Positions 51,414 through 60,924 of a stretch of DNA of 64,000 nucleotides are shown piece by piece (the first letter of the stretch is position 1; each line of letters starts with the position of its first letter). Made by a program: the position numbers and the translations under genes. Source of the stretch: Hydrogenophilales bacterium (GTDB lineage Bacteria; Pseudomonadota; Gammaproteobacteria; Burkholderiales; Eutrophovitaceae); contig CACOJS010000006.1 of NCBI GenBank assembly GCA_902627495.1, positions 42,985 to 106,984 of the forward strand, read 5' to 3'. Under the pieces are notes generated by a model. The model was given only the letters and a program-made list of their open reading frames with translations. It searched no databases and was not told where the DNA came from.

Positions 51414-51418
51414 TGGGT

Positions 51419-53053
51419 CTAGGCATTACTGAATCGAGAAAACTTGAGGTAGATAATAGTTAGCATTGGTAGCAAAAATCCGATTAAGCTTACGGATATT
51501 AGTAGCCATCCCAGCTCTGAGTAATCCGCTGGTACTGTAACAACACCATTTTCTGTCACTTCTCTGGATATTATAAATGCTTGATTAAGATACTTTGTCC
51601 CTAATTGAGAAGCGGACAGTGCCAAATTGGCAAAGGAAGCCATAATGGCAAAAAAAGTAGCCTTTAGTTTTTCCGGTGCAGAATTGGCTATCCAAGCGAG
51701 CATTGGTATCATTGCTACTTGCCCTAAGGGTGATTCCAGAGCTGTATCTATCATAGCAATGAACCGGGCATCTACAAAGCCATTAGTCATTTGAGCGGTC
51801 CAGATATGTAGTCCGAAGTACATTCCAATAATTGGTATAGATAATATTGTGCCAGCTACAGTAAGAAACCCAATTACATAGGTTATGGACCTCTCTGCCA
51901 TGAATTTCCTAAAGATAAACATACCAAATAGAGCTAAAACAGAGGCTATAAGTGAGAGTTTCGCTAAAAATTGTTGGTCAAATTTTAGTTCGTCTATCAT
52001 CCACCATGTAGACCCTACTCCCGGTGTTGGCATAGCTCTAAAAACAAATATAAGAATTGCCGTTCCAATAAGTATTTTTTGGGATTCATGGTCTAACTCT
52101 TCAATTATTCTGCTTATCAGGAAGATAACGATGACCATTGAGAGTACAAAAATTAGTTCTTGACCAAGAACAAAGTCAGCCAGTCCAATGCTTATCGATA
52201 TTATAGAGAAACCTATGCCTCCCCCAAGAATCCACCAGTTTATATCAGTTCGTTGGTTATATCTTTGACCTATTAGTTGGTCAACTTTATCCCTCATATA
52301 TCCTTTTTGTAATAATCGGGCTACCTCTCTCTTTTTTAGAAGGTTAGCTAGAACAACCCCGAGGACTGAAACTATGGGGATAATGAGTGCTATCTTATAT
52401 ACGAAGAGATACGCATCAGCTTTGCCCGCCGCAGAAAGTTCTCCGACTCCTTTCAACACAACTACATTTATGACCGATACCAAAATTCCACCACCAATAA
52501 TTGCTACACGCCCTAAGGTTTGCATCGTGGTGTGCATGGACTTTCGATTTTCGGAAGATATTGGGTCACCGCCGTCATTAACACGCGGAACTGCCTCAAC
52601 TGTCATCGCGTCAGCCACTACATCTTGCAAAACATAGCCAACCGGAGCTAGTAAAGTTGCGATAACAAACCATGACCCAGGAGATGCAATTAAGGCCATC
52701 TCATCAGGGCTTCCAAGTAGTAGAATCATTATTAGCAAGCTCACCCCAATCAGGCTCGCACCAAGATAAACTAATAATCCTTTCCACTTCCAAATCAAAT
52801 CTATTAGATGCCCTACTGGCATTTTGAGGGCCCACGGTAATCCTGCCCAAAAGCCTAAGGCGGCCAAGAACTCTGCTGTCAGCCCTAGTCGTTCTTTTAC
52901 ATAGAAGGTTCCAACAATACTTGTTAGTCCCGATATACCAGCTGCCATGTAGATCATTAGGGGCGGTAGATAAGATACCTTGATATCTGCGAATAACCCT
53001 AGAATATTTTCTCTAACCCAGTTTTGGCAATACGTAAAAACATCGTTAATCAT
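51419..53053 (-). CDS. MFS transporter of the BT1/folate-biopterin type
   Basis: The 544-residue inner-membrane protein has about 12-14 hydrophobic helices. The stretch PVGYVLQDVVADAMTVEAVP resembles the signature of BT1/FBT carriers (folate, pteridine or S-adenosylmethionine transport in other organisms). A soluble loop of about 50 residues (LQKGYMRDKVDQLIGQRYNQ) occurs in the middle. The substrate is not known here. It is divergent from the XoxJ-like/TonB operon across 193 bases, so shared regulation is possible. Confidence 0.82.
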   Translation of the reverse strand: MINDVFTYCQNWVRENILGLFADIKVSYLPPLMIYMAAGISGLTSIVGTFYVKERLGLTAEFLAALGFWAGLPWALKMPVGHLIDLIWKWKGLLVYLGASLIGVSLLIMILLLGSPDEMALIASPGSWFVIATLLAPVGYVLQDVVADAMTVEAVPRVNDGGDPISSENRKSMHTTMQTLGRVAIIGGGILVSVINVVVLKGVGELSAAGKADAYLFVYKIALIIPIVSVLGVVLANLLKKREVARLLQKGYMRDKVDQLIGQRYNQRTDINWWILGGGIGFSIISISIGLADFVLGQELIFVLSMVIVIFLISRIIEELDHESQKILIGTAILIFVFRAMPTPGVGSTWWMIDELKFDQQFLAKLSLIASVLALFGMFIFRKFMAERSITYVIGFLTVAGTILSIPIIGMYFGLHIWTAQMTNGFVDARFIAMIDTALESPLGQVAMIPMLAWIANSAPEKLKATFFAIMASFANLALSASQLGTKYLNQAFIISREVTENGVVTVPADYSELGWLLISVSLIGFLLPMLTIIYLKFSRFSNA

Positions 53054-53246
53054 GACAGCTGTTTATGCGAAAAAGACTACCCTAAATAAAAAAGACTGCT
53101 TCATTCTAAAGCATTTGATGAAATTGTTCAGAGATATGTTATCAACAAAGATAATATGAATTTTGGTGACATGCTACAATGGAATTTTGCCATATAAACT
53201 ATAAGGGTTTATCTGGATGTGTCAAAACCTTTAATGTACTGGAAAT

Positions 53247-54248
53247 ATGAAGCCGGAAGTTGGTGTTTTTATATTACTGTTCGCTTTGGCTTCATGGGTC
53301 CTTGCTGGGGAGGACGAGAATACTTTTGAATTAGAACCAGTTTTTGTCTATGGTAAGAATCGAGGACCCAAAATGGGGTACACGCCACCTCCCATTTTTG
53401 ACCCACTTAATGATCCACTGTATTTATCAGGATATAAAGATTTCCGGCCCAGTGGAGTTCCGATAGAACTAAAAAATGTTGATGCGATGACTCGAATAAA
53501 AAAATTGGGGCGCATTACGGCTTGTGCTGATGCTTGGTTCTGGCCTTTTTCACGAACAGCTAGGGAAAATGAGGCGGATGGTCTGGAAATAGAAATCCTG
53601 GAAACTATAGCTAAAAAGTATGACTGGGAATACGAAATCATGTGGGTAAATATGAAAACCCGTTTTGGGCCAGGTGCTCCCGGTGGTGCATATGATCGGT
53701 CTATTAACAAAGGGGGGTGCGATATTGTTTTGGGCTTGGCTATCTCAGGAGATGACCATCATATGGCTCCCAATGAATTAGTTTTTTCAGAACCTTTTAT
53801 GAGCACAGGTTTTGTCATGGTCACACAAGGCAAAGCTAGAACGGTTAAGAGCTTGAAAGATGCTAAGATTCAAAATAAGACAATAGGCATGCCTGCGTAT
53901 TCTCCGATCGCTGAATATGCTGAGGTCAATGGGATACCGTACACAACATTTTTTCAAAACTTTAGAGTTATAGATGCCATGGTTAGAGGCGAAATTGATG
54001 TGGCAATGATTTGGTCTGGGGCGATATCGCAGGCGAAACTTGATCGCCCTCAAGCGTTATTCGAGATGGTGGAAGGCTATACACCTGTCCCGGAAATGAG
54101 TTGGAATAGTGCCTGGGTCATAAAAGAGAAGGAGGTAGAGTTGGTAAAATTTATTAACGAATCATTTGTTGATATGTTGAAAACTGGCGAAATAAAACGC
54201 ATAGTGGAACGGTACGGCATGCCTTTTTATCCGCCTAAACTGTTTTAG
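53247..54248 (+). CDS. XoxJ-like periplasmic binding protein linked to a TonB system
   Basis: A signal peptide (about residues 1-20, VLA-GEDEN) is followed by a ~90-residue proline-rich leader (VFVYGKNRGPKMGYTPPPIF and following) and then a family-3 binding domain. Shared with XoxJ (21573) are the segments GRITACADAWFWPFS, GLEIEILETIAKK, GGCDIVLGLAISGDDHH, FVMVTQGKART, and YGMPFYPPKL at the end. It is about 44 residues longer than XoxJ here. It is immediately upstream of exbB (35 bases), exbD and tonB. It could capture a metal, PQQ, a metallophore or an intermediate of the quinoprotein system; the ligand is unknown. Confidence 0.82.
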   Translation: MKPEVGVFILLFALASWVLAGEDENTFELEPVFVYGKNRGPKMGYTPPPIFDPLNDPLYLSGYKDFRPSGVPIELKNVDAMTRIKKLGRITACADAWFWPFSRTARENEADGLEIEILETIAKKYDWEYEIMWVNMKTRFGPGAPGGAYDRSINKGGCDIVLGLAISGDDHHMAPNELVFSEPFMSTGFVMVTQGKARTVKSLKDAKIQNKTIGMPAYSPIAEYAEVNGIPYTTFFQNFRVIDAMVRGEIDVAMIWSGAISQAKLDRPQALFEMVEGYTPVPEMSWNSAWVIKEKEVELVKFINESFVDMLKTGEIKRIVERYGMPFYPPKLF

Positions 54249-54283
54249 AAAAAATTTGGTTCTTCAAGGAAAAAGGAAAAATA

Positions 54284-54913
54284 ATGATTGATAAGATTAT
54301 TGAGTTGAGCTATCTGTCAGGCGGTCTCCTGCCCATGATGGGTGTACTATTGTTGATAACACTGGCGATAATCATAGAGAGATCATATTTCTTTTATTTT
54401 GTAGTTAGTTTTGGAGACGCTTTACAGAGAGACCTCCAGACGGTTGGGCCCCATAATAAAAACAGAATTAGTGAATTAACCCAACACTATGAAGGAGCTC
54501 TGCAACTATCGGTTGTTATGGCCGGTCTGTCATCCAATTCTAAGGATGCTAAGGTCATCACTAGCCATATGGAAGAAGCAATATTGTGGCAAGTTCCAAA
54601 ACTTGAACGTAACATTTGGATTCTTGATACCTCAGTTACTCTTGCCCCGTTGATGGGGTTGCTAGGCACAATCATAGGGATGGTACATGCGTTTGATATA
54701 CTTGGTGTTTCTGGTGTGGGAGGTTCAGCTACGCAGATGGTCTCCGGGGGAATAGCAGAGGCACTGGTTGCAACAGGAATGGGAATTTTTATAGCTATTT
54801 TAGCGGTTGTATTTCTCAATCATTTTAATAAGAAAGTTCAAGAATTTCTTCATCAAATGGACCTTTTGAAGATTATGATGACAAACCGGTTGTTGGGTGA
54901 CACGGCATCATAG
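54284..54913 (+). CDS. exbB: ExbB/TolQ/MotA-family proton channel subunit
   Basis: The protein has an N-terminal helix (LPMMGVLLLITLAIIIERSY), a cytoplasmic loop, and two later helices with the conserved WILDTSVTLAPLMGLLGTIIGM and SGGIAEALVATGMGIFIAILA. This is the ExbB signature. It forms a proton-driven motor with ExbD that energises TonB-dependent outer-membrane receptors. Length (209 residues) is short to normal. It lies 35 bases after the binding-protein gene with AAGGA upstream. Confidence 0.95.
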   Translation: MIDKIIELSYLSGGLLPMMGVLLLITLAIIIERSYFFYFVVSFGDALQRDLQTVGPHNKNRISELTQHYEGALQLSVVMAGLSSNSKDAKVITSHMEEAILWQVPKLERNIWILDTSVTLAPLMGLLGTIIGMVHAFDILGVSGVGGSATQMVSGGIAEALVATGMGIFIAILAVVFLNHFNKKVQEFLHQMDLLKIMMTNRLLGDTAS

Positions 54914-54971
54914 TTATTAATATCGAAATCCTTTCTCAAGAATCATATGCTGGTGTACTGGAGATTTAAAG

Positions 54972-55391
54972 ATGAATGCAGTTAGGCATAGACGTAACGT
55001 GTCACATGTGAAACCAAGAGTGGAAGTCATACCAATGATTGACATTATGATGTTCCTGCTAGTTTTCTTTGTAATTCTAACCTTAAAAATGATAGATGGA
55101 ACTGGGGTCTCTATGGAGATACCGGGATCAAAGACGACACAGGACATAGAGAGATCAACACTCACAATTGGGGTTGATAAAATGGGTATAGTAATAGTTG
55201 ATGGTAAGGAGGTAAGTTCAGAGGTGTTATCTAAAAAGCTTACTTCTTTACAGAGGGAAAATGGCAATATTGATATAATTTTAGCAGGTGATAAAGATAC
55301 TTCTTTGCGGCATCTCATGTCAGTAATGGATACTGTGCGGGGAGCAGGAATTAATAGTGTTGCTATCGCTGCTCGAGCTGACAAGCAATGA
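54972..55391 (+). CDS. exbD: ExbD/TolR-family biopolymer transport protein
   Basis: The protein has a short cytoplasmic N-terminus, one membrane helix VIPMIDIMMFLLVFFVI with the essential Asp (IPMID), and a periplasmic domain with MDTVRGAGINSVAIAAR. It works with ExbB to convert the proton gradient into motion of TonB. Starts 59 bases after exbB with GGAG before the ATG; its last 4 bases overlap the tonB start (ATGA). Length (139 residues) is standard. Confidence 0.95.
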   Translation: MNAVRHRRNVSHVKPRVEVIPMIDIMMFLLVFFVILTLKMIDGTGVSMEIPGSKTTQDIERSTLTIGVDKMGIVIVDGKEVSSEVLSKKLTSLQRENGNIDIILAGDKDTSLRHLMSVMDTVRGAGINSVAIAARADKQ

Positions 55392-56059
55392 TACGAAAGA
55401 GGGTAAAGGGCCCTCTGTGGGATATAGGAGGGGATCAAAAATCTGGCGGTCTGGATCTTTGGAAAGCATTCCTGATTGCGTTTCTAATTGAGTTTGGTAT
55501 TCCCTTAATGTTTTATTTCTTTGATTGGCCCTTCACTATTCCGCAAGATAATCCAGAGCCCACCCCCTTAATGTCCGTGCGGTTGGAAGAAAAGTTGGCG
55601 CCAGATTCACCACCAGTGCCAGAAGTAGAAGAGATAAAAAATAAAAAGAACAATCAGTCCTTAGAAAATATGGAGCAAATCCCGTTAGCTCCAATTGAGC
55701 CGTTACCAAATGAAAAAATTTCAAAAATCCAATTGCCAAAGCCAAAACCAAAACCTGATCCTGAAGAAGAGATAATTGATTTACCCCCATTACCATCGGT
55801 TTTCCAGGATATAAAACCGGTAAAAAAAGTTAAACCAAAATATCCGAGAGAGGCTGAAGATGAGAAAATAGAGGGTAGAGTTCAAGTGCGGATGAAGGTA
55901 GAGTTAGATGGTACAGTTAGTGGAGTAAGGCTACTTTTTGCAGAACCAGAGGGGGTTTTCGATAAAGTTGTCTTGGAGGCCGCTAAACAGTTTATTTTCA
56001 AGCAAGATGGAACGAGTTATTACGCTGACGAGGTTTTTGTGTTTATTATTGATCCATAA
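55388..56059 (+). CDS. tonB: TonB-family energy transduction protein
   Basis: One N-terminal membrane helix (DLWKAFLIAFLIEFGIPLMF) is followed by a proline- and charge-rich periplasmic linker (PEPTPL, PKPKPKPDPEEE) and a TonB C-terminal domain starting KPKYPREAEDEKIEGRVQVR, ending with VFVFIIDP. TonB links the ExbB/ExbD motor to outer-membrane receptors. No receptor gene lies in the window, but an XoxJ-like protein begins this operon, so the receptor served may be specific. ATG 55388 overlaps exbD. Confidence 0.93.
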   Translation: MIRKRVKGPLWDIGGDQKSGGLDLWKAFLIAFLIEFGIPLMFYFFDWPFTIPQDNPEPTPLMSVRLEEKLAPDSPPVPEVEEIKNKKNNQSLENMEQIPLAPIEPLPNEKISKIQLPKPKPKPDPEEEIIDLPPLPSVFQDIKPVKKVKPKYPREAEDEKIEGRVQVRMKVELDGTVSGVRLLFAEPEGVFDKVVLEAAKQFIFKQDGTSYYADEVFVFIIDP

Positions 56060-56082
56060 GTCTCAAAATGAGGTATTTTAGT

Positions 56083-57288
56083 ATGATAAGAAGTATATCC
56101 AAAAGATCACGAGAATTAGGGACCGAAAATGCTTTTGTGGTACTTGGTGAGGTTAACGATCTGGTACGAAAAGGTAGAGATATCATATCTTTCTGTATAG
56201 GGCAGCCGGACTATGAAACACCATCTAATATCAAGTTAGCGGGAATTAAAGCTATTGAAAACGGAAAGCATGGCTATACGCCTTCGTCAGGAATATTAGA
56301 GCTCCGCCAGGCCATAGCAGATTACATACTGAGAACTAGGAATTTACATGTAGACCCAGATGATGTTGTTGTCGGGGCCGGTGCCAAACCGTTTATTATG
56401 TACAGTGTTTTAGCAACAACGGACTATGGCGTAGGTAATGAGGTGATTTACCCAAACCCAGGGTTTCCAATTTATGAATCACAGATACGGACTATGGGTG
56501 CGGTACCCATTCCGATAAACCTTCACCAAGACAGAAATTTTAGTTTAGATGCTAATGAACTCGAATCAAAAATAACAGATAACACCAGACTTGTGATTAT
56601 TAATTCCCCACACAATCCTACGGGTGGTAGTATTTCTCACAAAGATATGGATGACTTGGCGGATGTTTTTAGACGTCATCCTCAATGCTGGATTTTCGCC
56701 GATGAAATTTACTCGCAACTTTGTTACGATAATAAATTTAGTTCTTTAACAAAACATGATGACCTTTGTGATCGTATAATAATCTCGGACGGTGTTTCTA
56801 AGACCTGGGCAATGACTGGATGGCGTTTAGGATTCGCTGCTAATAAAATGCTTGCGTCAATTTTTTCTAAATGGGTTACCAATACCGAATCTTGTGCCTC
56901 ACAAATTAGTCAATGGGCTGCAGTGGAAGCATTTTCTGGGAGCCAGAGTGTTGCCATCAGTATGAAAGATAGCTTTTTGGAAAGACGGAATTTGATCGTT
57001 AAGCTGACTAATGAATTACCTGGAGTTTCATGCCTAACCCCGGGGGGTGCTTTTTATACTTGGCCAGATGTAACTGAGGCTTGTAAGATGGTTGGTGCTG
57101 TTGACTCGGAAGATTTCAGGAGAAGACTTTTAAACGATGTGGGGGTGGCAGTTTTAGCTGATATTCATTTTGGTGAAAGAGTATTAGAAAGCGAGCAACA
57201 TATTAGATTTAGTTATGCGGCTTCCGTTGATAATATAAAAAACGGGATTGACCGTATAGATCAATTTATACGAAATAATAAAAGATAG
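56083..57288 (+). CDS. Class I/II aminotransferase (aspartate/aromatic type)
   Basis: The PLP-dependent fold shows GQPDYETPSNIKLAG, YTPSSGILELRQAIADY, INSPHNPTGGSIS, the PLP-Asp/Tyr motif FADEIYSQLCYD, the Schiff-base Lys in DGVSKTWAMTGWRLGF, and Arg in EQHIRFSYAAS. It transfers an amino group between amino acids and 2-oxoacids; substrate is likely aspartate or an aromatic/branched amino acid. I chose ATG 56083, which has GAGG upstream; ATG 56068 would add five residues. It follows tonB by 23 bases, so co-transcription is plausible. The end converges with prfC. Confidence 0.92.
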   Translation: MIRSISKRSRELGTENAFVVLGEVNDLVRKGRDIISFCIGQPDYETPSNIKLAGIKAIENGKHGYTPSSGILELRQAIADYILRTRNLHVDPDDVVVGAGAKPFIMYSVLATTDYGVGNEVIYPNPGFPIYESQIRTMGAVPIPINLHQDRNFSLDANELESKITDNTRLVIINSPHNPTGGSISHKDMDDLADVFRRHPQCWIFADEIYSQLCYDNKFSSLTKHDDLCDRIIISDGVSKTWAMTGWRLGFAANKMLASIFSKWVTNTESCASQISQWAAVEAFSGSQSVAISMKDSFLERRNLIVKLTNELPGVSCLTPGGAFYTWPDVTEACKMVGAVDSEDFRRRLLNDVGVAVLADIHFGERVLESEQHIRFSYAASVDNIKNGIDRIDQFIRNNKR

Positions 57289-57300
57289 ATTTTTTTAAAT

Positions 57301-58905
57301 TTAAATTTTTTGAGCATGTTCTCTGGTAGCGTGGAAATCAATATCTGGCCATCTTTCCATGGTCAGTTCTAGATTGGGTTTGGATGTTGCCAAAAAAGCG
57401 AGACTATTTGAGGCGTCATTGGCTAAGTTTGCAGAGTGAATTTTTTTGAACTCTTCAGTCTTTTCTTTTCTCTTTCCTGTTATCCATCGGGCACCATAGA
57501 AGCTTAGGTTTCGCATGTTGGCAATAACGCCATATTCCATTTTTAGCCGATGCGAGACAACTTCAAATTGGAGCAATCCAACGGCTCCAAGAATGATTTC
57601 GTTCCCAATTAACGGTCTAAAAACCTGTATTGCTCCTTCTTCGCCAAGTTGTTGAAGTCCCTTTTGCAGTTGTTTACTTTTTAATGGGTCACTGACCGAG
57701 ACCCCTTGGAAGAGCTCTGGGGCAAAATAGGGAATGCCGGTAAAATTCAGACTCTCACCTTGGGTAAAAGTATCTCCGATATCAATATTGCCATGATTTA
57801 TCAAACCAATAATATCGCCAGGCCAAGCTCCCTCTACAGTGCTTCTTCTCTTGGATAAAAAAGAGACCACCTGATTAGCTCGAATTTCTTTCTTGATGCG
57901 GGTGTGAAAAAGCTTCATCCCCCTTTGAAAAGTACCAGAACATACCCTAAGAAACGCAATTCTATCTCTATGTTGGGGGTCCATGTTAGCCTGAATTTTA
58001 AAAGCAAATGCTGAGAAATTAGGCTCTATCGGACTGACAAGTCGTTGGACTGTCTCTCTACCTAAAGGAGGTGGAGCTTCATCGACTAACATATCCAGTA
58101 CTTTATCCACACCAAAATTATTAATCGCAGATCCAAAAAAAACAGGAGTCAGTTCTCCCCTCAAAAAATCATTGTGGTCAAAATCTCTTGCATCCTCTTG
58201 AATAAGGCTGATTTCTTCAAGGGCTTCACTTATTTCAGGTAATTTCTTGTTTTTGACAAGTTGTTCAGGTCTACCCTGAATTACCTCAGCAACTGCAGAG
58301 CCCTTCGCATTATCCAAACTATATAAATTAGTTTGATCTTTAGCCAGATCATACACTCCCTTAAAGCTTTTCCCCATGCCGATTGGCCATGTTAAGGGAG
58401 TGCAGTGTATATTTAAGATGGTCTCAATTTCATCAATAAGTTCCAGGGGGTTTTTACCTTCTCGATCCAGTTTATTGATAAAGGTTATGATGGGAGTTTT
58501 CCTTGCTCGACATACCTCTAATAGTTTGATAGTTTGAGGCTCGACTCCCTTTGTAGAGTCAATCACCATCAGAGCCGAGTCCACCGCAGTTAGCACACGG
58601 TAGGTATCTTCTGAAAAGTCTCTGTGACCTGGAGTGTCTAAAAGATTGATTATATGACTTTTATGTTCAAATTGCATTACGGAACTAGCCACAGAAATGC
58701 CTCTTTCTTTTTCAATAGCCATCCAGTCAGAGGTTGCAAAGCGCTTGCTTTTGCGCGATTTGACAGTTCCTGCTTCCTGAATAGCACCTCCAAACAAAAG
58801 TAGCTTCTCTGTAAGGGTGGTTTTCCCAGCGTCCGGGTGAGAGATGATCGCAAAGGTGCGACGTTTTGATACTTCTATTTCTATGTTATTTTCTTGGGTA
58901 GTCAA
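57301..58905 (-). CDS. prfC: Peptide chain release factor 3
   Basis: The GTPase has G1 [17 protein letters not shown]2 region [12 protein letters not shown]3 LDTPGHRDF and G4 INKLDREG, followed by the RF3-specific domains II and III ([27 protein letters not shown]). It recycles RF1/RF2 after termination. The start is TTG 58905, immediately after the TAA stop of the SDR gene; no ATG lies before the G1 motif. Length (534 residues) is standard for RF3. The segment [14 protein letters not shown] is typical. Confidence 0.96.
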   Translation of the reverse strand: MTTQENNIEIEVSKRRTFAIISHPDAGKTTLTEKLLLFGGAIQEAGTVKSRKSKRFATSDWMAIEKERGISVASSVMQFEHKSHIINLLDTPGHRDFSEDTYRVLTAVDSALMVIDSTKGVEPQTIKLLEVCRARKTPIITFINKLDREGKNPLELIDEIETILNIHCTPLTWPIGMGKSFKGVYDLAKDQTNLYSLDNAKGSAVAEVIQGRPEQLVKNKKLPEISEALEEISLIQEDARDFDHNDFLRGELTPVFFGSAINNFGVDKVLDMLVDEAPPPLGRETVQRLVSPIEPNFSAFAFKIQANMDPQHRDRIAFLRVCSGTFQRGMKLFHTRIKKEIRANQVVSFLSKRRSTVEGAWPGDIIGLINHGNIDIGDTFTQGESLNFTGIPYFAPELFQGVSVSDPLKSKQLQKGLQQLGEEGAIQVFRPLIGNEIILGAVGLLQFEVVSHRLKMEYGVIANMRNLSFYGARWITGKRKEKTEEFKKIHSANLANDASNSLAFLATSKPNLELTMERWPDIDFHATREHAQKI

Positions 58906-58906
58906 A

Positions 58907-59755
58907 TTACTTACTAAATGTGTTTGTTGGTGATTTATTTAAGAGGATATCTGTTACTCTCGTTTCTACTGCTGGCTTGATTCGGGGATGACTTAGGATG
59001 TAAAAAGTATCTTCTTGGATACCTTGAAAAACAAGGTTAGCCACGTCCTCCGCTGAAATCTTTCCTGCCTTAACTGCATATTTTACTTTTTCTTCCATTT
59101 CCAGGTTTTCCTTGGATTGTACTCTTTTATCTTTCAGGTGATTAGGACGGTTTCTTTCGGAATCAGAGATTTGAGTAGGCACATAAGCCGGACATAAAAC
59201 AGAGCAACTAATTTTTGCATTTGTCTCTATCAGATCGTGATACAAGCTTTCCGAGAGTGTTACAACAGAGTGTTTGGTAACGCAATACAAGCTCATTTGC
59301 GGGAGAGACAGTAGCCCGGCTACAGATGCTGTATTTACAATGTGCCCTTCGGTTTCTTGTTTTAACATCAGCGGCGTAAATACGCTAATCCCATTTATTA
59401 CTCCCCAAACATTGACTCCTAATCCCCATTCCCATTCTTTCTCACTATGTTCCCAAGCCCTTCCCGAGGGTGGAGCAACACCAGCATTATTAAAAAGTAG
59501 ATCTACTGACCCAAAGTGCTGTAAGGTAAATTTGGCTAGTTCCTCCACACTTTGTCGATTAGCCACGTCACAAATGTGCCCTTTCACATCATATCCCTCA
59601 TCTTTAAAAGATGAGACTGTGTCATTAAGGGTCTGTTTTTCCACGTCAGCAAGCATTATCTTTACTCCCTCCGTTGCTAGACGTCTCCCTATTGCTCTGC
59701 CAAGGCCACTAGCACCACCTGTGATAACCGCAACTTTATTGATAAAATGTTTCAT
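58907..59755 (-). CDS. Short-chain dehydrogenase/reductase
   Basis: This SDR has the TGxxxGxG motif in [23 protein letters not shown] in [11 protein letters not shown], catalytic Ser in NTASVAGLL and Tyr-Lys in YCVTKHSVV. It has an extended C-terminus (282 residues), and the loop after the active site resembles those of hydroxysteroid- and glucose-dehydrogenase-like SDRs. The substrate is unknown. It is the first gene of a two-gene unit with prfC, 1 base apart, an odd but tight association. It is divergent from the APH-like kinase gene. Confidence 0.88.
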   Translation of the reverse strand: MKHFINKVAVITGGASGLGRAIGRRLATEGVKIMLADVEKQTLNDTVSSFKDEGYDVKGHICDVANRQSVEELAKFTLQHFGSVDLLFNNAGVAPPSGRAWEHSEKEWEWGLGVNVWGVINGISVFTPLMLKQETEGHIVNTASVAGLLSLPQMSLYCVTKHSVVTLSESLYHDLIETNAKISCSVLCPAYVPTQISDSERNRPNHLKDKRVQSKENLEMEEKVKYAVKAGKISAEDVANLVFQGIQEDTFYILSHPRIKPAVETRVTDILLNKSPTNTFSK

Positions 59756-59826
59756 AATTTGTCCTCATCAGCTATAGAATAAGAGTTTAGCATGCTATTA
59801 AACATTAAGAATTCCCGGGGAGTAAA

Positions 59827-60891
59827 ATGCAACATCAATTTGTAGGAACTATGCCAGTGGACGATCGAAATAAATTTGACCGCAATCGGCTAGAAGAATA
59901 CATGAAGAAGCATGTGGTGGATTTTTCAGGAAGTCTTAGCGTGCAACAGTTTAAGGGAGGGCAGTCAAATCCAACATATAAGCTAATAGCTCAAGAAAGG
60001 CAATATGTACTGAGAAGGAAACCTCCCGGAAAGCTGCTACCTTCAGCACATGCGGTGGATAGAGAGTTTAAGGTTATCTCTGCCCTCCAAGGAACAGGTG
60101 TACCGGTCCCTAAGACTTATTGCCTGTGTGAGGATAATGATGTTATTGGTACCATGTTTTATATTATGGAGTACGTCGAAGGTCGTGTACTTTGGGATCA
60201 AACCTTACCGGACCTAGATAAAAAAAGTCGCTTTAGCATATACGATGAGCTAAACAGAGTAATCTCCCAACTCCACAGCTTAGACTATACCAAAATAGGA
60301 CTGGAATCCTTTGGAAAACCTGGAAACTATATTGCACGCCAAATTAGTCGATGGACCAAGCAGTATCGAGCCTCGGAAACTGAACACATAGAGGCTATGG
60401 AGAATTTGATGGCTTGGTTGCCCGATAATATTCCTGCCGATGATCAACATGCGATAGTTCATGGAGATTTTAGGCTTGATAATACAATTTTCCATCCCAC
60501 TAAGCCAAGAATGCTAGCCATTCTTGACTGGGAGCTGTCCACCTTAGGCCATCCTTTAGCCGACTTTGCGTATCATTGCATGTATTGGCGGTTAACCAAA
60601 GATCAGTTCCGTGGTGTTGGGGGTGAGGATTTGAAATCTTTGGGAATCCCAGAGGAGGAAGAATATGTACGTATGTATTGTGAGCGAACAGGCAGAACAA
60701 ACATAACTAACTGGGATTTTTACACTGCGTATAATATGTTTCGGTTGGCGGCTATTTGTCAGGGCATAATGGGTCGGGTGAAGGATGGTACTGCATCTAA
60801 CAAACATGCTGAGGAGCAAGGGAAAAAGGCTAAACCATTAGCGGAGGCTGGATGGGCTCAGGCCCAAAAAATTATTGAAAAAACTCTTTAA
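59827..60891 (+). CDS. APH-family phosphotransferase, ACAD10/11 kinase-domain-like
   Basis: The protein has the aminoglycoside-phosphotransferase/kinase fold with FKGGQSNPTYKL, YVLRRKPPGKLLPSAHAVDR, the catalytic loop VHGDFRLDNTIF and the metal-binding ILDWELSTLGHP. This combination is typical of the kinase-like domain fused to human ACAD10/11 and of stand-alone bacterial homologues in acyl-CoA or hydroxy-acid catabolism, thought to phosphorylate 4-hydroxyacyl-CoA. It precedes a quinone oxidoreductase gene by 33 bases. No acyl-CoA dehydrogenase is adjacent. Confidence 0.88.
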   Translation: MQHQFVGTMPVDDRNKFDRNRLEEYMKKHVVDFSGSLSVQQFKGGQSNPTYKLIAQERQYVLRRKPPGKLLPSAHAVDREFKVISALQGTGVPVPKTYCLCEDNDVIGTMFYIMEYVEGRVLWDQTLPDLDKKSRFSIYDELNRVISQLHSLDYTKIGLESFGKPGNYIARQISRWTKQYRASETEHIEAMENLMAWLPDNIPADDQHAIVHGDFRLDNTIFHPTKPRMLAILDWELSTLGHPLADFAYHCMYWRLTKDQFRGVGGEDLKSLGIPEEEEYVRMYCERTGRTNITNWDFYTAYNMFRLAAICQGIMGRVKDGTASNKHAEEQGKKAKPLAEAGWAQAQKIIEKTL

Positions 60892-60924
60892 AGGAATTCT
60901 TTAAAACTTACAAGGGATAGAAAA

